Assembly: GCA_963711065.1 (NCBI GenBank) | Contig: CAVQCO010000006.1 | Location: forward strand, 248,001-312,000 | Direction of reading: 5' to 3' | Origin: Bog-473 sp963711065 | GTDB lineage: Bacteria; Actinomycetota; Acidimicrobiia; Acidimicrobiales; RAAP-2 | Length of the DNA: 64,000 bases | Shown: piece after piece, positions 45,537-52,760 of the stretch | How positions within the stretch are numbered: the stretch's first letter is position 1 | Layout of the letters: the number at the start of each line of letters is the position of its first letter | The notes under the pieces: generated by a model | Told to the model about the DNA's origin: nothing | The model's input: only the letters and a program-made list of their open reading frames with translations | Databases searched by the model: none | Made by a program: the position numbers and the translations under genes

Positions 45537-46013
45537 ATGGACCTGATCGGGGTGGTCGACACCATGTTCGCCCGCTACGACATGGGCGCCGAAGCCGTGG
45601 ACGAGCTCTCGGAGTGTCCTGGATACGGCACCCGGTTTACCGTCGTGCGCCGCACCGTGCCCGGCTTCAAGGACCTGGCCGTGGCGGCCAAGAAGCTCAT
45701 CGAGGAGGAGGGTTGCCGGATCGTGGTGGCCCTCGGCATGCCCGGCAGGGAGAAGGTCGACAAGGTGTGCGCCCACGAGGCGTCCACCGGGATCATGACC
45801 GCCCAGCTCATGACGAACACGCCGATCCTCGAGGTGTTCGTGCACGAGGACGAGTCCGACGACCCGGCGACGCTCGCCATGGTGTTCAAGAACCGCTCGC
45901 GGGACCATGCCCGCAACGCCTATCTCATGCTCTACGAGCCCGAGGCGCTCACCGCCCGGGCGGGTCAGGGCATCCGCCAGGGCTTCGCCCACGCTGGGCC
46001 GCTGGAATTCTGA
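45537..46013 (+). CDS. ribC: Riboflavin synthase, archaeal type
   Basis: 158 residues matching the archaeal RibC family (lumazine-synthase fold) rather than the usual bacterial RibE: IGVVDTMFARYDMGAEAVDEL, VVRRTVPGFKDLAVAAKKLIEEEGC, ALGMPGREKVDKVCAHEAS and RDHARNAYLMLYEPEALTARAGQGIRQG are characteristic. It dismutates dimethylribityl-lumazine to riboflavin. ATG 45537 gives the usual length. No other rib gene is near. Confidence 0.85.
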   Translation: MDLIGVVDTMFARYDMGAEAVDELSECPGYGTRFTVVRRTVPGFKDLAVAAKKLIEEEGCRIVVALGMPGREKVDKVCAHEASTGIMTAQLMTNTPILEVFVHEDESDDPATLAMVFKNRSRDHARNAYLMLYEPEALTARAGQGIRQGFAHAGPLEF

Positions 46014-46082
46014 ACCGTCCGCCGGAGCTCTGAAGCGGCGCGAGAGCTCTGGAGCGGCGCGGGAGTTCTGAAGCGGCGCCGG
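46006..46082 (+). repeat. 19-20 bp tandem repeats over the ribC stop
   Basis: Four units: a divergent first at 46006-46025 holding the ribC TGA, then AGCTCTGAAGCGGCGCGAG (46026-46044) and two near copies to 46082. Confidence 0.85.
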
Positions 46083-46135
46083 ATTCATGATCCAGGCCGG
46101 GCTCAGACCGACCCCTCAACCGGCGAGTCCCGGAT

Positions 46136-46159
46136 GTATCCGCCGACCCGGGTGGATAC
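46136..46159. promoter_or_regulatory. Inverted repeat in the ribC downstream gap
   Basis: GTATCCGCC and GGTGGATAC pair at 8 of 9 positions around GACCCG. It may be a hairpin or operator. The rest of the roughly 150 bases between ribC repeats and the eqolisin remnant has no gene. Confidence 0.45.
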
Positions 46160-46237
46160 GCCCGCCAGCTGAGGGGCGGTTGCCGTGAGACAGCTCGGGC
46201 ACGGTGCCCTTTGGATCTACCGCGACCTTCGACATGG

Positions 46238-46509
46238 CTACGAGTTCTCCCACGTCATTGAGAACGACGTCCCGTCCGAGCTCAGCGCACTGGGCGTGGC
46301 CAGCGCCGTGCCGTTGTCCACCATGGTGATCTGGTCGGCGTCGAACTTCGACAGCGAGCCCGTGGTGCCGGCGGTATCGACGAGCGTCGAGCCCGAGTAG
46401 CTGATCTGTCCGAAGTCGGCCAGCGGCACCTCGCTGCAGGAGAGGATGTTGCGGGACGACGGCGCCTCGGCGATGACCTCGGCCGAGGACCGGGCGAAGC
46501 CCGCATCGG
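46238..46509 (-). pseudogene. C-terminal remnant of a G1 (eqolisin) peptidase
   Basis: The minus-strand frame open from about 46509 to the stop at 46238 reads RYPDAGFARSSAEVIAEAPS, LSCSEVPLADFGQISYSGS and SALSSDGTSFSMTW, the C-terminal third of bacterial peptidase G1 (A4 family). The Glu in the SAExIxE segment is kept but W is V. The catalytic Gln region and signal peptide are missing, and upstream sequence belongs to the acyl-CoA dehydrogenase end. I read it as a truncated gene. Confidence 0.6.
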
Positions 46510-46535
46510 GGTACCGGAGTGGTAACGGGGGCGGC

Positions 46536-47732
46536 TCAGGGATCTCGCGGAAGACCGAGCACCTTTTCGGCCACGATGTTGCGCTGGACCTCGGCGGTGC
46601 CGCCGCCCACGGTCAGTGCCGGCGCGAAGAGGAAGCCGCGGGACCAGGACGGGTCGGCGGCGGCCGCCGCGGTCCGGTCGGGGGTGGCGGGGATCGCCCC
46701 CCAGCCGCCGACGGGCCCCGTGCCCGCCAGCATGGCGTGCGGGCCGGCCGTGTCGCGGGCGACGTCCATGACGTGCTGGCCGTGGGCGTCGGCGATGGCC
46801 TTGCGGACCGAGGCCTCCGCGCCCGGGGCCTTGCCGGCGAGGACGGCCGACACCATCCGGAGGCGCAGGACGCGGAGGATCTGGCTCTCTATCCAGACGC
46901 CGACGAGGCGGTCCCGGGTCGTCGGGTCCGGGGCACCGCCCGCCCGGCGGATGAGCTCGACGAGGTCGTCGGCCGTGGGCCCCATCCCCCACAGCGCGCC
47001 CTCGCCCGAGAGCGACACCCGCTCGTTGCCCAGCGTGACTTTGGCCAGGTCCCAGCCGCCGTGCTCGGGCCCGACGAGATGGTCGGCCGGGATCTCGACG
47101 TCGCTGAAGAAGACCTCGTTGAAGGCGTGCTCCCCCGTCATGTCGATGAGCGGCCGGATCTCTATCCCGGGCGCATCCATGGGGCACACGAAGTAGCTGA
47201 TGCCCATGTGCTTCGATGCGGACGGGTCGGTCCGGGCGAGCAGGATCCCCCACTTGGCGATGTGGGCGTAGCTGGTCCACACCTTCTGCCCGTTGACCAC
47301 GTAGCGGTCGCCCCGGCGCTCGGCCCGGGTGGTGAGCGAGGCCAGGTCCGAGCCGGCGCCCGGTTCGGAGAACAGCTGGCACCAGAATTCCTCGCCGCTC
47401 AGCAGCGGCCAGAGCCAGCGCTCCTTCTGCTCCTCGGTGCCGGCGTACATGAGGGTCGGCCCCGCCCAGCCGATGCCGATGGGGTTGACCGGGCGCCGGA
47501 CGCCCGCCCGCCGGAGCTCCTCGTCGATCACGAGCTGGGTCAGCGGGTCGGCGTCCAGCCCGAAGGGTGGGGCCCAGTGGGGCACGACGAAGCCGGCCTC
47601 GGCGAGCTGGCGGCCCGGGGGCCGGGGGTGCTCGGCCAGCCAGTCCCTGACGCGGCGACGGCGGGGATCGTCGTCGCCCGGGAGGCCGAGGTCCACGCGC
47701 GAAGCGTAGGCTCGGCCCCTCGCTTCACGCAT
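46536..47732 (-). CDS. Acyl-CoA dehydrogenase
   Basis: About 398 residues. FWCQLFSEPGAGSDLASLTT and RYVVNGQKVWTSYAHIAKWG are the FAD/substrate-binding motifs; the C-terminus has TVGGGTAEVQRNIVAEKVLGLPRD. Resembles mycobacterial FadE proteins for branched or steroid-derived acyl-CoA. ATG 47732 is used; GTG 47696 (VDLGLPGDDDP) is possible. The 82-bp gap to the divergent ligase has a G-run and two GTCGACGG copies. Confidence 0.9.
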   Translation of the reverse strand: MREARGRAYASRVDLGLPGDDDPRRRRVRDWLAEHPRPPGRQLAEAGFVVPHWAPPFGLDADPLTQLVIDEELRRAGVRRPVNPIGIGWAGPTLMYAGTEEQKERWLWPLLSGEEFWCQLFSEPGAGSDLASLTTRAERRGDRYVVNGQKVWTSYAHIAKWGILLARTDPSASKHMGISYFVCPMDAPGIEIRPLIDMTGEHAFNEVFFSDVEIPADHLVGPEHGGWDLAKVTLGNERVSLSGEGALWGMGPTADDLVELIRRAGGAPDPTTRDRLVGVWIESQILRVLRLRMVSAVLAGKAPGAEASVRKAIADAHGQHVMDVARDTAGPHAMLAGTGPVGGWGAIPATPDRTAAAAADPSWSRGFLFAPALTVGGGTAEVQRNIVAEKVLGLPRDP

Positions 47733-47814
47733 ACCCGCGGGGGCGGGGGGGGTCGACGGGGGTCGACGGTGCAGTGGCTGTGTCGAGTCGCGTGGCGGCG
47801 GATTGGAGTTGGGC

Positions 47815-49440
47815 ATGACTGACTGGAACTACGCAGACGTCTGGGAGACCGTGGCCGACGTGCAGCCCACTGCGGTGGCCCTCACCCAGGGCGGGCGCAA
47901 CCTGACATGGGACGAGTTCGACCGCGGGGCGGACGGCGTGGCGCAGTTCCTGCTCGATCTCGGCGTCGCCCGGCAGGACAAAGTGGCCGTCTACCTCTAC
48001 AACTCGCCGGAGTACCTCCAGGCCACGTTCGCCGCCATGAAGGCCGGCCTCGTGCCGGTCAACACCAATTACCGCTACGGCGACGACGAGCTCAGCTACC
48101 TGTGGGACAACGCCGACGCGGTGGCGGTCGTCTTCCACGGCACGTTCACCGAGCGGATCGAGCGCATCCTCGACCGCGCGCCCGCCGTGAAGGGCTGGCT
48201 CTGGGTCGACGACGGCTCGGGCCCGTGCCCGGATTGGGCGACCCCCTACGAGGACGCCGCCAAGTCGGCCATCGGCCGCGTGCGGGCGCCCTGGGGGCGC
48301 AGTGGGGACGACCTCTACATGCTCTACACCGGTGGCACGACCGGGATGCCCAAGGGCGTCATGTGGCGGCAGGACGATCTGTTCGCGCGGCTCATCGACG
48401 GCGGCGTGCGCCACTACGACGTCGACGGCGGGCTCGAGGGCGCGCGTGCCGCGCTCGAGGCGAGCCCGATCGAATTGACCCTGCTGCCGGCCTGCCCGCT
48501 GATGCACGGGACGGGCGCCTTCACGGCCAACACGGTCCTGGCCGAAGGCGGCCGGGTCTGCCTCCTCGAGGGCCGCAAGTACGACCCCGTCGAGATGCTC
48601 GACACGATTGCCCGCGAGAAGGTCAACGCCGTCGTGATCGTGGGCGACCCGTTCTCGGCGCCACTCCTGGTCGTGCTCGACGAGCACCCCGGGGAGTGGG
48701 ACCTGAGTTCGCTCGTGATGATCATCTCGTCGGGGGCCATGTGGAGCGAGCCGGTCAAGGAGCGCCTGCTCGGCCACCACAGCGCCATGATCCTGGCCGA
48801 TTCCTTCGGATCGTCGGAGGCCGTCGGCATGGGCATGTCCGTCTCGGGCGGCGGCGCGGCGGCCAAGACCGCGTCGTTCACGCTGGGACCCGACGTCAAG
48901 GTCCTGACCGAGGACGGGCGCCCGGTCGCCCCCGGGTCGGGCGAGGTGGGCGTGCTGGCGCTGGCGGGACGCAGTCCGATCGGGTACTACAAGGACGAGG
49001 AGAAGTCGCAGCACACGTTCAAGGACATCGACGGCGTGCATTACTCCATCCCGGGCGACTACGCCCAGGTCGACGCGGACGGCACCATCCACCTGCTGGG
49101 CCGGGGCTCCGTGTGCATCAACTCGGGTGGCGAGAAGATCTTCCCCGAAGAGGTGGAAGAGGCGCTCAAGACGCACGAGGCCGTGCACGATGCGGTCGTG
49201 GTCGGCATCCCCCACCCCACCTACGGCGAACAGATCGTGGCCGTCGTCGAGCCGGTCGACGGCAGCGAGGTGCCGAGCGAGGCCGAGCTCATCGGCCACG
49301 TGAAGGAGCGCCTGGCCCACTACAAGGCGCCCCGGCGCGTGCGGTGCGTGGTCACGATCGGCCGGGCGCCCAACGGCAAGGTCGACTACAAGCGTCACCG
49401 GGCCGAGTCGGCCGATGAGCTGGGAGCCCTCGTCGACTGA
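47815..49440 (+). CDS. AMP-forming acyl-CoA ligase (FadD type)
   Basis: 541 residues. The P-loop-like YTGGTTGMPKGVMW, ADSFGSSEAVGMG and GDYAQVDADG motifs identify an adenylate-forming ligase; the hinge and C-terminal SGGEKIFPEEVEEAL and Lys in NGKVDYK are intact. It activates a fatty or steroid acid. ATG 47815 has GGAG at seven bases. Divergent from the acyl-CoA dehydrogenase, so the two are likely used in one pathway. Confidence 0.92.
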   Translation: MTDWNYADVWETVADVQPTAVALTQGGRNLTWDEFDRGADGVAQFLLDLGVARQDKVAVYLYNSPEYLQATFAAMKAGLVPVNTNYRYGDDELSYLWDNADAVAVVFHGTFTERIERILDRAPAVKGWLWVDDGSGPCPDWATPYEDAAKSAIGRVRAPWGRSGDDLYMLYTGGTTGMPKGVMWRQDDLFARLIDGGVRHYDVDGGLEGARAALEASPIELTLLPACPLMHGTGAFTANTVLAEGGRVCLLEGRKYDPVEMLDTIAREKVNAVVIVGDPFSAPLLVVLDEHPGEWDLSSLVMIISSGAMWSEPVKERLLGHHSAMILADSFGSSEAVGMGMSVSGGGAAAKTASFTLGPDVKVLTEDGRPVAPGSGEVGVLALAGRSPIGYYKDEEKSQHTFKDIDGVHYSIPGDYAQVDADGTIHLLGRGSVCINSGGEKIFPEEVEEALKTHEAVHDAVVVGIPHPTYGEQIVAVVEPVDGSEVPSEAELIGHVKERLAHYKAPRRVRCVVTIGRAPNGKVDYKRHRAESADELGALVD

Positions 49441-49444
49441 GCCG

Positions 49445-50074
49445 ATGTTCATCGCCCCGGTCGACGCCACGCTCGGCGAGAAGGAGTGGCGCCCGTTCCT
49501 CGAAGCCCACCCCTTCGGGCACCTCGTGGTCCCGGGGGGGCCTGGTCGCGACATGCCGGTGGTGGTCCCGACGCAATTCGTGCTCGCGGGCGACACGGTC
49601 TGGCTGCATCTCGTGCGGGCCAACCCCGTGTTCGACGCGCTGACCGAGAACCGGCGGGTGCTGCTCAGCGTGGCCGACGATTGGGCGTTCATACCTTCGG
49701 CGTGGAAGGCGGTGGGTGACGAGGACCCGGCGCTCGGGATCCCGACCACCTACTACGGCGCGGTGCAGCTCGTGGGCGCCGCGACGGTGCACGACGAGCG
49801 GACGTCGCCGGGGAGCGTGGCCGCGATCCTGCGGCGCCAGCTGGCGGCCTTCCAGCCCGACGTCGAGGTGGCGGATCCCGGCGAGACGCACGGCGTCAAG
49901 CTGTTCGGGATCCTCGGCCTTGAGGTGCGGATCGAACGTGTGACGGCGAAATTCAAGTACGGCGGAAACGTCGACGACGCACACCGGCGCGCGGTGGCCG
50001 ATCGCCTGGTGCGCCGTGGCGGTCCGGGGGACGACGCGGCGGCGAGCCACGTCATGCGCCGGCTGGAGAGCTGA
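49445..50074 (+). CDS. PaiB/FMN-binding split-barrel protein
   Basis: 209 residues of the FMN-binding negative regulator/PaiB family: FLEAHPFGHLVVPG, VPTQFVLAGDTVWLHLVRANP, DDWAFIPSAWKAVGDEDPALGIPTTYYGAVQ. PaiB proteins bind flavin; some repress transcription. ATG 49445 lies four bases after the ligase stop, so they are coexpressed. An in-frame ATG at 49415 is also possible. Confidence 0.8.
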   Translation: MFIAPVDATLGEKEWRPFLEAHPFGHLVVPGGPGRDMPVVVPTQFVLAGDTVWLHLVRANPVFDALTENRRVLLSVADDWAFIPSAWKAVGDEDPALGIPTTYYGAVQLVGAATVHDERTSPGSVAAILRRQLAAFQPDVEVADPGETHGVKLFGILGLEVRIERVTAKFKYGGNVDDAHRRAVADRLVRRGGPGDDAAASHVMRRLES

Positions 50075-50102
50075 GCGCCGCCGGCGCAGAGGCCGGCGTC
50101 CG

Positions 50103-50138
50103 GTGCGGGTGCGGGTGCGGGTGCGGGTGCGGGTGCGG
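50103..50138. repeat. GTGCGG microsatellite (six copies)
   Basis: Perfect hexanucleotide repeat in the short gap between converging genes ending at 50074 and 50143. Confidence 0.95.
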
Positions 50139-50142
50139 GCTG

Positions 50143-50592
50143 CTACTCGACGGCGGCGGCCAGGTTGGCCAACGTCGCCGCCATCTCCTGCTCGGCATGG
50201 GCGGCACTGTGGTCGCCCATGGCCCGCGCCACGAAGGTGAACCAGGGCTTGCGGCGGTCCTCCCACGACTCCGTGACGCGGCAGCCCGAACCGTTGTCCT
50301 CGAACTCGTAGCGCCATTTGGCGACTTCGAGGGGCCCCGACGTCACGGCGAACTCGAAGACCTTGCCGGGCTCGCAGGCCACGACCGTGACGGTGGTGGA
50401 CCAGCGCCGGACCCCGTTCTTGTTGGTGCCCTTGAAGACGGCGCCGGGCGCCGGCCCGCTGGCGCCCTTGACCCACTTGCCGCCGGCGTTCTCGGGCGAC
50501 CACTCCCCCATCCGGGGAAGATCGGAGACGAGCGTCCACACCTTCTCGGCCGGAGCGGCGATGTCGCGGGTCGCAGCGGTGGGATAGGCCAT
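50143..50592 (-). CDS. SRPBCC family (polyketide cyclase-like) protein
   Basis: 149 residues, START-like fold: AAPAEKVWTLVSDLPRMGEWSPE, then GAVFKGTNKNGVRRW, EPGKVFEFAVTS, VAKWRYEFEDNGSGCRVTES and a final helix DHSAAHAEQEMAATLANL. Binds a hydrophobic ligand. Starts at ATG 50592; the long upstream frame is antisense to repeat protein 50722 and is not real. Confidence 0.85.
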   Translation of the reverse strand: MAYPTAATRDIAAPAEKVWTLVSDLPRMGEWSPENAGGKWVKGASGPAPGAVFKGTNKNGVRRWSTTVTVVACEPGKVFEFAVTSGPLEVAKWRYEFEDNGSGCRVTESWEDRRKPWFTFVARAMGDHSAAHAEQEMAATLANLAAAVE

Positions 50593-50646
50593 GAGGAGAC
50601 GATAGATGGCAGCCGGTGCACGTTCCACCCGATGGAGCCGAGCGGT

Positions 50647-50655
50647 CTGTAACCT
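50647..50655 (+). promoter_or_regulatory. Conserved CTGTAACCT box, copy 1
   Basis: CTGTAACCT occurs 75 bases before the ATG of the first Cys-pair repeat protein and 74 bases before the second (52687-52695). TGTAAC may be a -10 element. The ribosome site context GAGGAGGAACGA is also shared. Confidence 0.5.
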
Positions 50656-50721
50656 CCGGTGCCAGGGCACGTCTAGCGCCCTGAGGGGAATGGCCCCCAC
50701 TCGGCGTCCGAGGAGGAACGA

Positions 50722-52635
50722 ATGCGTGCTCTCGCGCGATCTACCGCGCTTGTTGCGATCCTGGCGATGGGGGGATCGCTCGCCGGCGCGACTGCCGTCG
50801 AGGGGGGTGCCGGCGCCACCACGCCGCCGGCGACGGTGAGCGCCGCGAACTGGACGATCGGGAGCACGCCGACCGTCACCACCGGCCTGTTCTTCGGGGT
50901 CTCCTGCGTCAGCGCATCCTTCTGCGTCGGCGCAGGGCAGCAAGGGGCAGGGCCTTCGCCGCTCCTCGAGCAGTGGAACGGCTCGTCGTGGACGGTCACG
51001 CCCGGTCCGACGCCGTCCACACAGAGCACGCTGGTCGCAGTGGACTGCATCTCCACCTCCTCCTGCATGGCGGTGGGCGGCGCCGGCAGTAATCCTCTCG
51101 TCGAGCAGTGGAGCGGCGCGGCGTGGACGATCACCCCGAGCCCCACCGTGGCCGGGGCCACCAGCAGCTACCTCGAGGGGATCTCGTGCACCAGCGCCAC
51201 GTTCTGCATGGCCGTGGGCCAGGCATTCCTCGGTGGAGGGGTGTACGCGCCGGTGGCGATGAAGTGGGACGGATCGGTCTGGTCCTTGCAGACGACACCG
51301 GCACTGTCCGGTGCGGGCGGCTTCTTGAACGCGGTGTCGTGCACCGCGGTGATGATGTGCACGGCCGTGGGCACCACGGGGGGGAACACCCCCCTGACGG
51401 AGCTGTGGAACGGCACCGGGTGGAGCACCGTGCCGAGCCCGAGCCCGGCCGGCGAAAGCAGCGTCGACCTCAACGGGGTGTCGTGCATCGGGCCGGCGTG
51501 GTGCACGGCCGCGGGGGAAGGGTTCGCGGGCGGCACTTACAAGACCCTCTTCGAGATGTGGAACGGGACCTCCTGGACGATCGTCCCGAGCCCCAATGCC
51601 GGCTCGGCGAGCAACTACCTGACCGGCCTGGACTGCTTCAGCGCGACCTCCTGTTCGGCCGTGGGCTACGCGACGCCGCCGTCGGGTGATGTGACGCTGT
51701 CCCTGGCCTGGGACGGCACGACGTGGGCGGTCGTGACCACCCCGAACCAGCAGGGCGCGACGGGCACCCACCTCAACGCGGTCTCCTGCGTGAGCGACTG
51801 GCAGTGCGTGGCGGTCGGCACGGCCGTCAACGGCGGCCCCAACCCCTTCGTCGCCACCGCCCCGATCGCCCGCTCTGGCTACCGCTTCGTGGCCTCCGAC
51901 GGCGGCGTGTTCAACTACGGCGCCGGGGCGCCCTTCTTGGGCTCGCTCGGGGGCACCCACCTCAACGCGCCCGTCGTGGGCATGGCCGTGATGCCGGCCG
52001 GCGACGGGTACTACCTGGTGGGGGCCGACGGCGGGGTGTTCAACTACGGCTCGGCCCTCTTCTTCGGCTCGGCGGGCTCCCTGCACCTCAACGCCCCCAT
52101 CGTGGGCATGGCCGTGACCCCCGACGGGGGCGGCTACTGGCTGGTGGCCTCCGACGGGGGCATCTTCAGCTACGGCGACGCCGCCTTCTACGGCTCGACC
52201 GGCGGCCTGCACCTCAACAAGCCCATCGTCGGCATGGCGGCCACCCCCAACGGCAGGGGCTACTGGTTGGTGGCCTCCGACGGGGGGATCTTCAACTACG
52301 GGCCCGCTGCCGCCTTCTGGGGGTCCACGGGCTCGCTCACGCTGAACAAGCCCATCGTCGCCATGGCCGCGACCACCGCGGGCTTCTACTACCTCGTCGC
52401 GTCCGACGGCGGTGTCTTCGCCTTCCCGACGACCGGCGGCCCACCCTTCTTGGGGTCCACCGGGTCGATGCGACTCAACAAACCGATCGTGGGGATGACG
52501 ACCGTCGCGGGCGGCTACTACCTGAGCGGCTCGGACGGCGGCATCTTCGCCTACCCGACCAACGGCGGCCCGCCCTTCCTCGGCTCGACGGGCTCCATCG
52601 CGCTCAACAGCCCCATCGTGGGGGTTTCGTCGTAG
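50722..52635 (+). CDS. Exported protein: seven Cys-pair repeats plus six GYW repeats (copy 1)
   Basis: 637 residues. Signal peptide to about 30. Residues 35-385 hold seven repeats of about 45-50 residues (LxGVSCxSxxxCxAVG ... LTEWNGTxWTxxPSP). The seventh lacks its last strand, and the N-terminal NWTIGSTPTV would supply it, as expected for a closed seven-bladed propeller. Residues 386-637 are six 42-residue GYWLVASDGGIF repeats. No anchor, so secreted. Probably binds a surface or matrix polymer; enzyme residues are not seen. GAGGAGG before ATG. Confidence 0.8.
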   Translation: MRALARSTALVAILAMGGSLAGATAVEGGAGATTPPATVSAANWTIGSTPTVTTGLFFGVSCVSASFCVGAGQQGAGPSPLLEQWNGSSWTVTPGPTPSTQSTLVAVDCISTSSCMAVGGAGSNPLVEQWSGAAWTITPSPTVAGATSSYLEGISCTSATFCMAVGQAFLGGGVYAPVAMKWDGSVWSLQTTPALSGAGGFLNAVSCTAVMMCTAVGTTGGNTPLTELWNGTGWSTVPSPSPAGESSVDLNGVSCIGPAWCTAAGEGFAGGTYKTLFEMWNGTSWTIVPSPNAGSASNYLTGLDCFSATSCSAVGYATPPSGDVTLSLAWDGTTWAVVTTPNQQGATGTHLNAVSCVSDWQCVAVGTAVNGGPNPFVATAPIARSGYRFVASDGGVFNYGAGAPFLGSLGGTHLNAPVVGMAVMPAGDGYYLVGADGGVFNYGSALFFGSAGSLHLNAPIVGMAVTPDGGGYWLVASDGGIFSYGDAAFYGSTGGLHLNKPIVGMAATPNGRGYWLVASDGGIFNYGPAAAFWGSTGSLTLNKPIVAMAATTAGFYYLVASDGGVFAFPTTGGPPFLGSTGSMRLNKPIVGMTTVAGGYYLSGSDGGIFAYPTNGGPPFLGSTGSIALNSPIVGVSS

Positions 52636-52686
52636 CCGACGACGCGAGCACATCGACGTTAGGTCCCACGACTTTCGGGGTATGCC

Positions 52687-52695
52687 CTGTAACCT
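52687..52695 (+). promoter_or_regulatory. Conserved CTGTAACCT box, copy 2
   Basis: Same nonamer as at 50647 at nearly the same distance (74 bases) from the next repeat gene's ATG. The duplication of the gene pair therefore includes its leader. Confidence 0.5.
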
Positions 52696-52760
52696 GCCGA
52701 GACCGACCACGTCTCTCGTGCTCGAAGGGGAGCTTCCCGTTGGCGTCTGAGGAGGAACGA

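Noticed and set aside
46185..46400. 71-residue plus-strand frame
   Set aside because: Mostly antisense to the eqolisin remnant; no ribosome site or family.
47725..49749. 674-residue minus-strand open frame
   Set aside because: Antisense to the acyl-CoA ligase and PaiB-like genes; no signal of its own.
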